From DATHTS01 sp041940425 (GTDB lineage Bacteria > Acidobacteriota > Blastocatellia > Pyrinomonadales > Pyrinomonadaceae), in assembly GCA_041940425.1 (NCBI GenBank), contig JBGTSF010000003.1, forward strand, positions 62,001 to 126,000: 64,000 nucleotides of DNA, given 5' to 3'. The position numbers and the translations under genes are program-made. Below are positions 17,295 through 25,489 of this stretch, piece after piece. A model generated the notes under the pieces. That model ran no database searches. It was not told the DNA's origin and was given only the letters and a program-made list of their open reading frames with translations. Within the stretch, counting starts at the first letter, position 1. The number at the start of each line of letters is the position of its first letter.

Positions 17295-18737
17295 ATGGCG
17301 GATAAAGAATTGGAATCAGGGGGCGTTTTGCGTTTCTTGCCTTCGATCAACGAACTGCTAAACACGGAAACGGCGAAAAAAATCGAACCGGAAACGGGCG
17401 CGAACCGTTTGACCGAAACGGCGCGGACGGCGGTCGAAACTCTGCGCCGTGAAATTATCAAAAACGATTCGAAAGAAGATTTTTCGCGCGATGATTTATT
17501 AAAAAAAGCCGAAAGATTTCTCAAAAAAATTTTCCGCACCGAACAAAGAAAAAAACTCCGGCGCGTCATCAATGCGACGGGCGTGATAATTCATACAAAC
17601 CTCGGACGTGCCCCGCTTTCCGAAAATGTTGTAAAAGCGATTTCGGAAAACGCTTCGCGCTACTGCAATCTCGAATACGATCTCGAAACCGGAAAACGCG
17701 GACGGCGCGGCGCGGCGGCGGAAAAACTGCTGGCGGAAATCACCGGCGCGGAAAGCGCATTAATTGTAAACAACTGCGCCGCGGCGTGCATTCTCGTTCT
17801 GACCGCTTTGTGTAAAAACGGCGAGGCAATCGTTTCGCGCGGCGAACTCGTCGAGATCGGCGGCGATTTCCGCATTCCCGATGTGATGGCGGAATCCGGT
17901 GCGATTCTAAAAGAAGTCGGCGCGACCAACCGCACGAAAATTTCCGATTACGAAAAAGCGATTTCCGAAAACACAAAATTGATCGTCAAAGTTCATCCGT
18001 CGAATTATAGAATTATCGGTTTTACAGAAACCCCGGCGATTGCCGAATTGGCTGAATTGTCTCATCAAAATAATATTTTGTTTTACGAAGACGCCGGTTC
18101 GGGCGCACTTTTGGATTTATCGAAATACGGCTTACAGGATGAACCGCTCATCAGCCGTTCGATCTCGGACGGCGCGGATGTCGTAACCTTCAGCGGCGAT
18201 AAACTTTTGGGCGCGATTCAGGCGGGCTTGATCGTCGGGAAAAAAAACGTGGTCGAAACTCTGAGAAAACATCCGCTTTACCGCGCTCTCCGCGCGAGCA
18301 AAATCACTTACGCAATTTTGGAATCTGTTTTGGAAGAATTTCAAAAGGAAAAAGCGTTTGAAAAAATTCCCGTTTTGCGAATGCTTTCGATGACAGAAGA
18401 TGAAATCTCAAAGCGCACTAAAAAATTTGTCAGAAAAATAAAAAACGATGATTTAAAAATCGAAATCATTGCGGGAAAATCCGTCATCGGCGGCGGCTCC
18501 GCGCCCGATGTTCAACCGCCGACAAGTTTGATCTCGATCACGCACGAAAGTTTTCCGGCAAACAAAATCGAACAAATTTTGCGCCAAATGAATCCGCCCG
18601 TTATCGGCAGAATTCTGGAAGATAAATTTTTGCTCGATCTGCGGACGGTTTTTGAAGACGAAGAAGCGGAATTGCTGGAAATTTTGAACAAAGTCGGAAC
18701 GCCATCGAGCGGTAGCGACCTGCTTTCGTATATTTAA
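17295..18737 (+). CDS. selA: L-seryl-tRNA(Sec) selenium transferase
   Basis: A 480-residue PLP enzyme that converts seryl-tRNA(Sec) to selenocysteyl-tRNA(Sec) using selenophosphate. It carries the SelA signature VINATGVIIHTNLGRAPLSE (91-110), NNCAAACILVL and the PLP lysine K303 in FSGDKLLGAIQAG. No selB, selD or tRNA(Sec) is in the window, so the rest of the pathway must be elsewhere. The last 12-14 codons (GTPSSGSDLLSYI) and the TAA are encoded by the left arm and loop of a 35-bp palindrome, so the C-terminus looks altered by the repeat; the enzyme core is complete. Confidence 0.95.
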   Translation: MADKELESGGVLRFLPSINELLNTETAKKIEPETGANRLTETARTAVETLRREIIKNDSKEDFSRDDLLKKAERFLKKIFRTEQRKKLRRVINATGVIIHTNLGRAPLSENVVKAISENASRYCNLEYDLETGKRGRRGAAAEKLLAEITGAESALIVNNCAAACILVLTALCKNGEAIVSRGELVEIGGDFRIPDVMAESGAILKEVGATNRTKISDYEKAISENTKLIVKVHPSNYRIIGFTETPAIAELAELSHQNNILFYEDAGSGALLDLSKYGLQDEPLISRSISDGADVVTFSGDKLLGAIQAGLIVGKKNVVETLRKHPLYRALRASKITYAILESVLEEFQKEKAFEKIPVLRMLSMTEDEISKRTKKFVRKIKNDDLKIEIIAGKSVIGGGSAPDVQPPTSLISITHESFPANKIEQILRQMNPPVIGRILEDKFLLDLRTVFEDEEAELLEILNKVGTPSSGSDLLSYI

Positions 18738-18770
18738 GCAGGTCGCTACTGCTCGATGGCGTTCCGACTT
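18691..18770. repeat. 35-bp palindrome overlapping the selA stop
   Basis: Arms 18691-18725 and 18736-18770 pair at 34 of 35 positions around a 10-nt loop. The left arm is coding for SelA and the TAA lies at the loop/right-arm border. The neighbouring OmpA-like gene ends at 18775 on the other strand, so the element separates two convergent genes and probably acts as a terminator, although it lacks long T-runs. Confidence 0.92.
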
Positions 18771-18774
18771 ATAG

Positions 18775-20037
18775 TTACCTTCTCACTGCCGTGTATTCGA
18801 TGCGGCGGTTTTTGGCGCGTGATTCGTCGTTGGTGTTCGGCACTTTCGGTTTGTCTTTGCCGTAGCCTTTCGCCTGTATTCTTTCAGTGCTGACACCGAA
18901 TCTGATGAGCGCGTCTTTAACGGCATTAGCACGATTTTCGGAAAGTTTCTGATTGCTCGCTTCCGAGCCGATATCGTCGGTATGTCCGCCGACTTCGATG
19001 ACGACCGACGGCGGAAGTTTTTTGATGTATCCGGCGGCTTTTTGCAGAAAATCCAATCTCTGCGGCGGAATCTCGAAACTTCCGCTCTTGAAATTGATGA
19101 TCTGCATACTCAGAGCCTTTAACAATTCATCAATCGAAGGCGGATCGGACAGATTTTCGAGAGCCTGCACCGCGCATCGTTCCGATTTTTCCACATCGCC
19201 GCTTTTTATATCGGCGCAGTCATCGGTCGGTTTAAGAAAAGTGCAGTCGGCGATTTTCTCGGCGGTCGTTCCGTCCTGACCGATAATTTCTATCGGTTTG
19301 CAGTTGTAATTCGGATGTCTGATCTCGATCTTTTTCGTTTCGCCCGATCTCAGAGCCGGAAGTTTTACCGAACCGTCTTCGCTCGAAACGCCCCACGGAC
19401 TGCCGTCAATAAAAATATCACTGCCGACCGGAACGCCTTTTAAAACAAGTTCAAAACCTTTCTTATTGAGGAAAAAATAATACGTTGCAATCAGAACGAC
19501 GACGGCGAACAAAAACATCATAAACAGACCGCCGCCGACAAAAACCCAGGTCGGAATGCCGCCTTTTTTTTCTTCTTTTTCTTTCGCGGCTTCCTGTGCC
19601 GGAGTCGGCGGAATGTTTTGATATTTCGCGCGTTCGGCTTCCGGGAGACGAATCAGAGGCGTGGTCAGTTCGTAACTTCCGCTTTTTTCCCGGCTCGGAG
19701 TTTCTTTAAAATCTTCCGGCTTCGAGCCGAAATCCGACGGCAGATTGATATTCGCCTGCGTCATCGCCCAATCGTCCGAACCGGAATTTTTCAGCTGGTT
19801 CGACGGCAGGTAGGTTTTGTCAAAATCCGGCTTGTCATTCTTGCCTTCCGGCGGAATGTTGTAATTAGCGACCGTTTTTCCCCAATCGTCCGACGGCGGC
19901 TGGGGCGCGTAGCCGTGATTGGTTTTCTCCCAATCCGCCGGATCGCCGCTCTTGTCTTTCGGCAAATCTATGTTCGGTCTGGTTTCCGAAAAATCATCGG
20001 GCGGCGGCTGTTTCGGATTTTTTTCGCTGTCTGACAC
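18775..20037 (-). CDS. OmpA-family peptidoglycan-binding protein with cytoplasmic repeat region
   Basis: 420 residues from a GTG start at 20037 (AAGGAG upstream). Residues 1-~150 are disordered and proline-rich, with six imperfect repeats of the form DDW-x-x-T...A-N-(I/Y)-(N/D)-(L/I)-P. Residues ~163-192 are one membrane helix (WVFVGGGLFMMFLFAVVVLI). A PEGA-like beta domain (ELVLKGVPVGSDIFIDGSPWG) comes next, then an OmpA C-terminal domain (VVIEVGGHTDDIGSEASNQKLSENRA...RRIEY) that anchors to peptidoglycan. The repeats lie on the cytoplasmic side; their threonines could be kinase or FHA sites (inference). Confidence 0.85.
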   Translation of the reverse strand: MSDSEKNPKQPPPDDFSETRPNIDLPKDKSGDPADWEKTNHGYAPQPPSDDWGKTVANYNIPPEGKNDKPDFDKTYLPSNQLKNSGSDDWAMTQANINLPSDFGSKPEDFKETPSREKSGSYELTTPLIRLPEAERAKYQNIPPTPAQEAAKEKEEKKGGIPTWVFVGGGLFMMFLFAVVVLIATYYFFLNKKGFELVLKGVPVGSDIFIDGSPWGVSSEDGSVKLPALRSGETKKIEIRHPNYNCKPIEIIGQDGTTAEKIADCTFLKPTDDCADIKSGDVEKSERCAVQALENLSDPPSIDELLKALSMQIINFKSGSFEIPPQRLDFLQKAAGYIKKLPPSVVIEVGGHTDDIGSEASNQKLSENRANAVKDALIRFGVSTERIQAKGYGKDKPKVPNTNDESRAKNRRIEYTAVRR

Positions 20038-20130
20038 TTTTTCTAAAAAAACTCCTTTTGCTTTAGATTATACCGTAAAACGCTTCGATTCGCGTTTACA
20101 ACCTAAAACTTTAGATGAACGATGTCAAGA

Positions 20131-20264
20131 AAGTAGGCAGTCGCCAGCGGCAGTTGCAGTTGCAGTTATGATTTCTTTTGTAAAATTAATCGTTTGATCT
20201 GTTTACTAAAAACCGGCGGAAATAATTTAGTGTTACTGCAACTGCCTACTGCCGCTGCCTACTT
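20131..20264. repeat. Inverted array of AGTAGGC/GCAGTTG heptads
   Basis: The left arm 20131-20168 (AAGTAGGCAG, then GCAGTTGCAGTTGCAG) and right arm 20235-20264 are imperfect reverse complements made of 6-7 bp units, with a 66-nt spacer. The VWFA gene's stop codon TAG (20259-20261, minus strand) is part of the right arm. Confidence 0.88.
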
Positions 20265-21167
20265 AATATTCGGCGGTTGAAATTTTTTCGTACGGACGCT
20301 GATGCCTTCGTCGCCGATGAGAAACAGGCGGCGCGAGTCGTAATAAGAAGTGTTGGTTGGAAAATACGAAAGCAGGTAACGGTTTTTGCGAAGCTCGTCG
20401 CAGATAAATTTGGCGGCTTCCTGGGCTTCGTCGAGCGAAAAAACTTTTCCGCCCGTGCCTTCCGTGATGTCGTTGATGACTTTTTTCGCCTTCGGCTGAT
20501 TGCGGCGGTACGCGCCGCCCGTGCGGTCGGGGATTTGCAGAGCGTAAACCGTGATGTCTTCGTTTTGCAGTTTTGCCAGAACCTTGTCGAATTCCTTGCG
20601 GCTTCCCCTGTCCAAACCGTCGCTGATCAGAACGATCGCGGTTTTCCGCGTTCCCGGCATCAGCGGCATCAGAACCTGATCTACGGTCGCGTCAACCGCG
20701 TCGAAAATAAACGGATTTCCCTGTTTGCGAAAGGTCGAGAGCGATGTTTCGATCTTTTTCGCGTCGTCCGTCCATTCCTGTATGATCTCCGGTTTTTCGT
20801 CAAAAGCGAGAACGAAAAGCTGGTCGCCGTCGAAAATTTCGTAGGCGAATTCCATCACGGCTTTGTGCATTTTTTCGACATCCGTGCGGAGCGTCTGCGA
20901 ATTGTCAACCAGAATGGCGATGCGCGACGGCGACGGATCGTAGCTGAAATTTTTTATTTTCTGCTCGATGCCGTTTTCATACAGATAGAGATTTTCGATC
21001 TTGATCGGTTCTTCTTTGCCGTCCGTCCGCCACGCCGTAACGTTTAAAATCATCCCGTCGAGATTTCCCGTCCGCCGGTTGCTGTATCCCGACTGCGCGG
21101 ATACGAACGCGGAACAAAGCAGTAAAATTAAACCAACGGGCAAAATCTTTTCGAGCGTTTTTCTCAT
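20259..21167 (-). CDS. VWFA-related (acidobacterial-type) secreted protein
   Basis: 302 residues with a signal peptide ending VSAQ. A von Willebrand A domain follows: MIDAS residues are DNSQT (D-x-S-x-T) near 88-92, with a later SDG in VLISDGLDRGSRKEF. The layout, with a short beta domain (NLYLYENGIEQKI) before the VWA and a basic C-terminus, is that of the VWFA-related family expanded in Acidobacteria. It likely binds metal and a protein ligand outside the cell. It starts 6 bp after the FmdB-like gene on the same strand, so they form an operon. The TAG stop is supplied by the heptad palindrome. Confidence 0.88.
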   Translation of the reverse strand: MRKTLEKILPVGLILLLCSAFVSAQSGYSNRRTGNLDGMILNVTAWRTDGKEEPIKIENLYLYENGIEQKIKNFSYDPSPSRIAILVDNSQTLRTDVEKMHKAVMEFAYEIFDGDQLFVLAFDEKPEIIQEWTDDAKKIETSLSTFRKQGNPFIFDAVDATVDQVLMPLMPGTRKTAIVLISDGLDRGSRKEFDKVLAKLQNEDITVYALQIPDRTGGAYRRNQPKAKKVINDITEGTGGKVFSLDEAQEAAKFICDELRKNRYLLSYFPTNTSYYDSRRLFLIGDEGISVRTKKFQPPNIK

Positions 21168-21173
21168 AAATCT

Positions 21174-21488
21174 TTAATCTGTTTTGGAAACTGTTTTCGT
21201 ATCTTTCGTTTCCTTTGATGCAGATTCGGTCTTTGCGGTTGAATCGGCGGAAGAACTTTTTTCGCTCTTGTCGCTCTTTTCCGCTTTCGCGTCTTTGCCG
21301 CCGCTCGATTTTTTCGAGTAGTCGGTTACATACCAGCCTTCGCCTTTGAATTGAAAGCCGGACAGCGACAATTGTTTTTCGAGCTGTCCGCCGCAATTTT
21401 CGCAGGTCTTTAACGGCTCATCGGAAACCTTCTGCATTTTTTCGATATGCGCTCCGCACCCGGAGCATTTGTATTCATAGATCGGCAT
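21174..21488 (-). CDS. FmdB-type zinc ribbon protein
   Basis: 104 residues. The first ~45 form the FmdB/CxxC zinc ribbon (MPIYEYKCSGCGAHIE, then TCENCGG), with four cysteines to bind zinc. A GWYVTDY motif is typical of this family. The last ~45 residues are a low-complexity K/S/T/E/D tail. FmdB proteins are putative regulators of unknown mechanism. It is the first gene of a short operon with the VWFA gene. Confidence 0.88.
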   Translation of the reverse strand: MPIYEYKCSGCGAHIEKMQKVSDEPLKTCENCGGQLEKQLSLSGFQFKGEGWYVTDYSKKSSGGKDAKAEKSDKSEKSSSADSTAKTESASKETKDTKTVSKTD

Positions 21489-21584
21489 AAATTTTTTATC
21501 AAATAAATTCTTAAAAATAATTTTCTAATTTTGTTTACAGTAAAAAATATAAAACTTTTCCCGCAATTTTCTCAAGGCGTGATT

Positions 21585-22301
21585 TTATAAGGCGAGGTCT
21601 TTTAACAAAACTCCGACCGCATAGGCGAGAACGGCGGCGAGCGAGCCGACGGCAAAAGTTTCAAGTCCCGACCGAAGCCACGAAGAAGTTGACCAGCGGC
21701 TTTTGACCGAACCGATGAGAAAAAATGTGATGCCGGTAAAAACCGAAGAAATAAGAAAAGCTTTATTGACGGAAAAAAGATACGGCACGAGCGGAATCAA
21801 ACCGCAAATGCAGAAAGCCGCAAACGTGCTGAACGCAGCTTTCCACGGCGAACGGATTTCCGCCGGAAGACCGTATTCTTCGGTCAGCATCGTCTGCACC
21901 CAGCGGTCTTTGTCGGCGGTTATCAGCTCGACCGCTTTTTCGAGTTCTTCGCCTTCAAAACCTTTATCTTTGTAAATCTGCCGGATCTCTTCGCGCTCGC
22001 CTTCGGGATGAATTTTGATATGGCGGTATTCGATTTCCTTGAGCCGTTTGTAATCGTCAATCTCGGCTCGCGTTCCGAGATAATTGCTCGCCGCCATCGA
22101 AAAACCGTCGGCGATCAGATTGGCAAAACCGAGAATCAAAACAATGAGCGGCGAAAGCTGCGCGCCCGCTACGCCCGACACGATAGCAAACGTCGTTACT
22201 GCGCCGTCAATCCCTCCGTAAATCCAATCGCGGATGTAATTATGCCTGACGGACGAAAGCCGCGCCTGAATCGCTTCGACGGAATGTTCGTGTTCAAGCA
22301 T
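21585..22301 (-). CDS. VIT1/CCC1 family iron/manganese transporter
   Basis: 238 residues with an amphipathic start (MLEHEHSVEAIQARLSSVRHNYIRDWIYGGIDGAV) and about five membrane helices in the VIT1/CCC1 pattern. Metal-site residues lie in GFANLIADGFSMAASNYLGTRAE. The large cytoplasmic loop is rich in E/K (HPEGEREEIRQIYKDKGFEGEELE), as in metal-binding VIT loops. It exports or sequesters Fe2+/Mn2+ across the membrane. I chose the ATG at 22301; the frame extends six codons into the heptad repeat to a TTG. There is no ribosome site, because the repeat abuts the start. Confidence 0.88.
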   Translation of the reverse strand: MLEHEHSVEAIQARLSSVRHNYIRDWIYGGIDGAVTTFAIVSGVAGAQLSPLIVLILGFANLIADGFSMAASNYLGTRAEIDDYKRLKEIEYRHIKIHPEGEREEIRQIYKDKGFEGEELEKAVELITADKDRWVQTMLTEEYGLPAEIRSPWKAAFSTFAAFCICGLIPLVPYLFSVNKAFLISSVFTGITFFLIGSVKSRWSTSSWLRSGLETFAVGSLAAVLAYAVGVLLKDLAL

Positions 22302-22305
22302 AAAA

Positions 22306-22371
22306 AGTTCAAGGTTCAAGGTTCAAAGTTCAAGGTTATTTTTAAAAACTTTGAACCTTGAACCTTGAACT
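22306..22371. repeat. Inverted array of GGTTCAA heptads
   Basis: The left arm 22306-22337 holds four tandem units of GGTTCAA/AGTTCAA; the right arm 22347-22371 is their complement (CTTGAAC units). It has a 9-nt A+T loop. It lies in the 73-bp gap between the UspA gene and the VIT1 gene (both minus strand), reaching within 5 bp of the VIT1 start codon. Confidence 0.92.
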
Positions 22372-22374
22372 CGA

Positions 22375-23265
22375 TTACGGTCTGACGACTTCGACCGAGC
22401 AGTGCGCCCGTGTAACGACAGCCGACGAGACACTGCCGAGAAGATACTTCGAAACGAAACTGTCAAACCGCGCCGCGCCGACAAAGATGCAGTCCGCGCT
22501 CCATTTTTCGGCTTCTTCGACGAGAATCTGTTTCGGACTTCCTTCGCGCACGACGAGCGTTGCGGAAAGATTTTCCGAGTTTAATTTTTCGACAATCTTC
22601 GCGCCCGTCTGCTCGATCTTTTCCGTTTCGATCTCCAAAGAATTTCGAATAAACGCCGTATCCTGAACGATGACGACGCGCGCTTCGGTTCCCGTTTTCC
22701 AGTTTCTTGCCGAAACCTTTTTAACCGTTTCGTCCGCGCCGTTCGAGCCGTCGTAACCGACGATGATCCGGGTCGGCGCGGCATCCGTCTCGACTTTTCC
22801 GCGGGCGACGCGCACCGAACATTTCGCTTCCGTAACGACCTTTTGCGAAACACTGCCGAGCAGAACCCGGTCCAAACCGGATTTTCCCTGCGCTCCGACG
22901 ACGATCAGATTAGCGCCGATTTTTTCCGCTTTCGCCAGAATCTCCCAAGCCGCCGAACCGTATGTCGCGCCCGAAGAAACGCTCCAGCCGGGAAACATCC
23001 GGCTCAATCTTTCCGCCGCTTTTTCCGCCCCGGCTTTTGCCTGATTCAGGATTTCCAGATTTTCATCGTATCTTTTTTGCAGAGATTCGGTCATAAAATC
23101 CGGCTCTTCGTCCGCCTCATCGGGCGGCAGCCAGACTTCGGCGACGCTGTAAACAAGAGCCTCGACCGTTTCCGCCGCAAGTCCCGCGTTATTCAAATCA
23201 TCAAGCGCGGCTTCGGCGCAATGCGAACCGTCGTAAGCAATCAAAATTTTGAAATTTTCGCTCAT
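22375..23265 (-). CDS. Tandem universal stress protein (UspA-UspA)
   Basis: 296 residues with two Usp domains: residues ~5-155 (ILIAYDGSHCAEAALDDL... VVGAQGKSGLDRVLLGSVSQ) and ~165-295 (IIVGYDGSNGADETVKKV... SVSSAVVTRAHCSVEVV). The first carries the ATP-binding G-x2-G-x9-GS pattern (GAQGKSGLDRVLLGS); in the second it is altered (GAARFDSFVSKYLLGS), so only one half may bind ATP. It is a cytoplasmic stress protein. The upstream neighbour is a lipoprotein gene behind a terminator. Confidence 0.92.
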   Translation of the reverse strand: MSENFKILIAYDGSHCAEAALDDLNNAGLAAETVEALVYSVAEVWLPPDEADEEPDFMTESLQKRYDENLEILNQAKAGAEKAAERLSRMFPGWSVSSGATYGSAAWEILAKAEKIGANLIVVGAQGKSGLDRVLLGSVSQKVVTEAKCSVRVARGKVETDAAPTRIIVGYDGSNGADETVKKVSARNWKTGTEARVVIVQDTAFIRNSLEIETEKIEQTGAKIVEKLNSENLSATLVVREGSPKQILVEEAEKWSADCIFVGAARFDSFVSKYLLGSVSSAVVTRAHCSVEVVRP

Positions 23266-23332
23266 AATTATTTTCCGTTTTATTTGGATTTATTATCTCT
23301 ATCTTCGGCAAGTTAAACAAATTCCGTAAAAG

Positions 23333-23369
23333 AAAAAGCGTTCTCTTCGACTCGAAAAGAACGCTTTTT
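23333..23369 (-). terminator. Intrinsic terminator (AAAAAGCGTTCT...AGAACGCTTTTT)
   Basis: A hairpin with an A-run and T-run symmetrical on both strands. It lies 23 bp past the end of the lipoprotein gene (stop at 23392, minus strand) and upstream of the UspA gene. Confidence 0.88.
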
Positions 23370-23391
23370 CGCAAAAAGATTGATTCTCGGT

Positions 23392-24228
23392 TTACGGTGT
23401 ATTTGCCGTATCGCCCGACGGCGCGGTCTCGCCGCCCGTTACTTTGAAGGGAATATACTGCGTTTCGGCGAGTTTGACATCGTTGGCGTTAAAGGCTTCG
23501 ACCTTTAGATTATATTCGCCGTCGGTCAGAGGCTTGTCGGCTTTAAAACTCGTCGCTTCCGTCTGCTCGTTGACATACGGCGCGGTCACTGCCGGATTTT
23601 TCGAATACATACCGAATTTGTAATACGCCGCGTCGGGGTAAGCGTCCCATTTGATCTCGAAATCTTTCGCGTCCACCTTGCCGTTCGGTTTCGGATTCTG
23701 AACTTTCAAATCCGCTTTATAAAGATTCGTTTTCGGCGCGAAAAATGTCTTGTCGGGTTCGATCTTGTATTTCGCCGCCGTGATGCCGAACCGGCTCGAA
23801 GCGAAAACGCTCATATTCGTATTGAAAACCCTGACGAGCAATGCGTCATAAACTTTCGGCTCAACGCCTTTGATCAGATACTCGCCGTTTTCGTCGGTTT
23901 TCGTTTTATACTGCTGACCGGAACAACCGGAAAACGAATTGAATTTTTCGCAGAGCTTGACCTCGACATTTGCCGCCGGTTTTTCGTTAAACAGCGCAAC
24001 GCCCTGCACATTGGCTTTCCCGGCTTCGGGTTTTTCCTTTTCCGTTCCGGTTTCCGACGGGACAAAACCGTCTTCGGTCAACTGCGTTTCCGTTGCCGTG
24101 TTCGACTTTTTGTTTACCGGATCGGCACTCGTATTGGTTGAAAGATTGATCGCCGTTTCGTCGTCTTTCTGGTTACAGCCCAAAACCATCACTGAGAAAA
24201 TTAGACCGACGATAAAAAGATTTTTCAT
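23392..24228 (-). CDS. Putative lipoprotein with carboxypeptidase-regulatory-like beta domain
   Basis: 278 residues with a lipobox (SVMVLGCNQ; the cysteine would be the lipidated residue 18). Residues ~20-72 are a low-complexity linker rich in T/N/E. Residues ~73-130 match the pattern of a carboxypeptidase-regulatory-like/SpaA-type beta domain (NVQGVALFNEKPAANVEVKL...KTDENGEYLIKGV), and ~165-265 form an Ig/Fn3-like domain. A cell-envelope lipoprotein of unknown function. Monocistronic, with its own terminator. Confidence 0.75.
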   Translation of the reverse strand: MKNLFIVGLIFSVMVLGCNQKDDETAINLSTNTSADPVNKKSNTATETQLTEDGFVPSETGTEKEKPEAGKANVQGVALFNEKPAANVEVKLCEKFNSFSGCSGQQYKTKTDENGEYLIKGVEPKVYDALLVRVFNTNMSVFASSRFGITAAKYKIEPDKTFFAPKTNLYKADLKVQNPKPNGKVDAKDFEIKWDAYPDAAYYKFGMYSKNPAVTAPYVNEQTEATSFKADKPLTDGEYNLKVEAFNANDVKLAETQYIPFKVTGGETAPSGDTANTP

Positions 24229-24370
24229 ATTCGATTATTTGCTCCTCATTTTTATTTTTTAAAAACTTTTCTTCGCAGAACGCGCCGTTCGGAAGATTTT
24301 TGCAGAGATTCGTTTTATTTTCAAATGAATTATTCAACTGGTTCCGGCGTAAACTTTCAAGTTTGAATTG

Positions 24371-24545
24371 AAGCCCGTGAAACGGGCAACAGCATAAAGC
24401 CTCGTGCGTCAGCGCGAGGTGAGCGCAAGCAAAATTTGACAAGCCCGTGAAACGGGCGACAGTTTACAAAATTCTATCGCCCGTTTCACGGGCTTAAACT
24501 TCTATTTTTATTCTTATTCCGCGCTGACGCACGAGGCTTTATGCT
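24371..24545. repeat. Nested palindromes in the 470-bp gap before tdk
   Basis: Outer arms 24391-24416 and 24520-24545 are perfect 26-nt complements (AGCATAAAGCCTCGTGCG...). Inside them is a perfect 19-bp hairpin, 24441-24459/24477-24495 (AAGCCCGTGAAACGGGCGA). The same AAGCCCGTGAAACGGGC unit also occurs outside the outer arm at 24371-24387. Small frames across it are only repeat translation. The rest of 24229-24698 is A+T-rich and shows no gene. Confidence 0.9.
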
Positions 24546-24698
24546 GACACCTGCTATCGCAGGTTAAAAGTAAAACCGCATAAGACGCGAAGAAAATCGT
24601 TTGATGTTTTCCCCTCTTTCCCGTTTAGACTTTACTTTTGTTTTTGTGATAATCTTAGCAATCTCAAACCACTCGAAAAGGAATTTTTTAACAGAGAA

Positions 24699-25322
24699 AT
24701 GATAGATGAATTTGCTTTCGACAATACGGAAGAACGCCGCCGAACGCGGCAAAACGGCGGCGCGGGCTGGATCGAAGTCATTGTCGGCTCGATGTTTTCA
24801 GGAAAAAGCGAAGAGTTAATTCGCCGTCTCCGCCGCGCCCAGATCGCGCGGCAAAAAGTGCAGGTTTTCAAACCGAAAATTGACGACCGTTACTCCATTG
24901 AACAGATCGCGTCGCATTCGGGAATGACGCACGTTTCAAAACCCGTGATGACCGCCGCCGAACTGCTCCAGCAGATGGAAGACGACACGCAGGTCGTCGG
25001 CATTGACGAAGGACAATTTTTCGATATGGCGATCGTCGAAACCGTCAACGATTTGGCGAACAGCGGAAAGCGCGTCATCGTCGCCGGGTTAGACCAGGAT
25101 TATCTCGGCAGACCGTTCGAGCCGATGCCCCAACTGCTTTCCATCGCCGAATTTATCACCAAAACACACGCTATCTGCGTCAAATGCGGCTCGACCGCCA
25201 ATTATTCACAGCGCACAAGCGAGTCAACCGAACGAGTCGAAGTCGGCGCGAGCGATAAATACGAAGCGCGCTGCCGAAAATGCTTCGTCCCGCATTCGGA
25301 CGCGCCGACCGCTTTGGATTAA
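24699..25322 (+). CDS. tdk: Thymidine kinase (type II)
   Basis: 207 residues. The enzyme phosphorylates thymidine for salvage into dTTP. The P-loop is GSMFSGKSEELIRRL (from about residue 30), Walker B is VVGIDEGQFFD, and the nucleoside lasso region is GLDQDYLGRPF. A structural zinc site (CVKCG near 167 and CRKC near 194) is complete. A short non-conserved charged N-terminus (EFAFDNTEERRRTRQNGGAG) precedes the P-loop. It stands alone between palindromes. Confidence 0.96.
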   Translation: MIDEFAFDNTEERRRTRQNGGAGWIEVIVGSMFSGKSEELIRRLRRAQIARQKVQVFKPKIDDRYSIEQIASHSGMTHVSKPVMTAAELLQQMEDDTQVVGIDEGQFFDMAIVETVNDLANSGKRVIVAGLDQDYLGRPFEPMPQLLSIAEFITKTHAICVKCGSTANYSQRTSESTERVEVGASDKYEARCRKCFVPHSDAPTALD

Positions 25323-25350
25323 TAATTCCTTTTATAAAAGCTCAACAAAT

Positions 25351-25413
25351 CTCTGCGAACTTTGCGATCTCTGCGTGAAATTTTCTCACGCAGAGGGCGC
25401 GGAGATCGCAGAG
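25351..25413. repeat. Inverted CTCTGCG-type repeat between tdk and hypE
   Basis: Arms 25351-25377 and 25387-25413 (CTCTGCGA...CTCTGCGTG and its complement) pair at roughly 22 of 27 positions. They are built from CTCTGCG/GATCTCTGCG units. It is related in wording to the CTCTGTG element at 40343-40413. Confidence 0.82.
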
Positions 25414-25489
25414 TAAAAACTGGAAAACCAAACTGTAATTTCCTCAAATTGATTTTCCAATATCGTTCGACAGGCATACAATAGCTTTT

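Noticed and set aside
24173..24442. 89-codon minus-strand frame (24173-24442)
   Set aside because: Runs through palindromes and the lipoprotein start; translation of repeat DNA.
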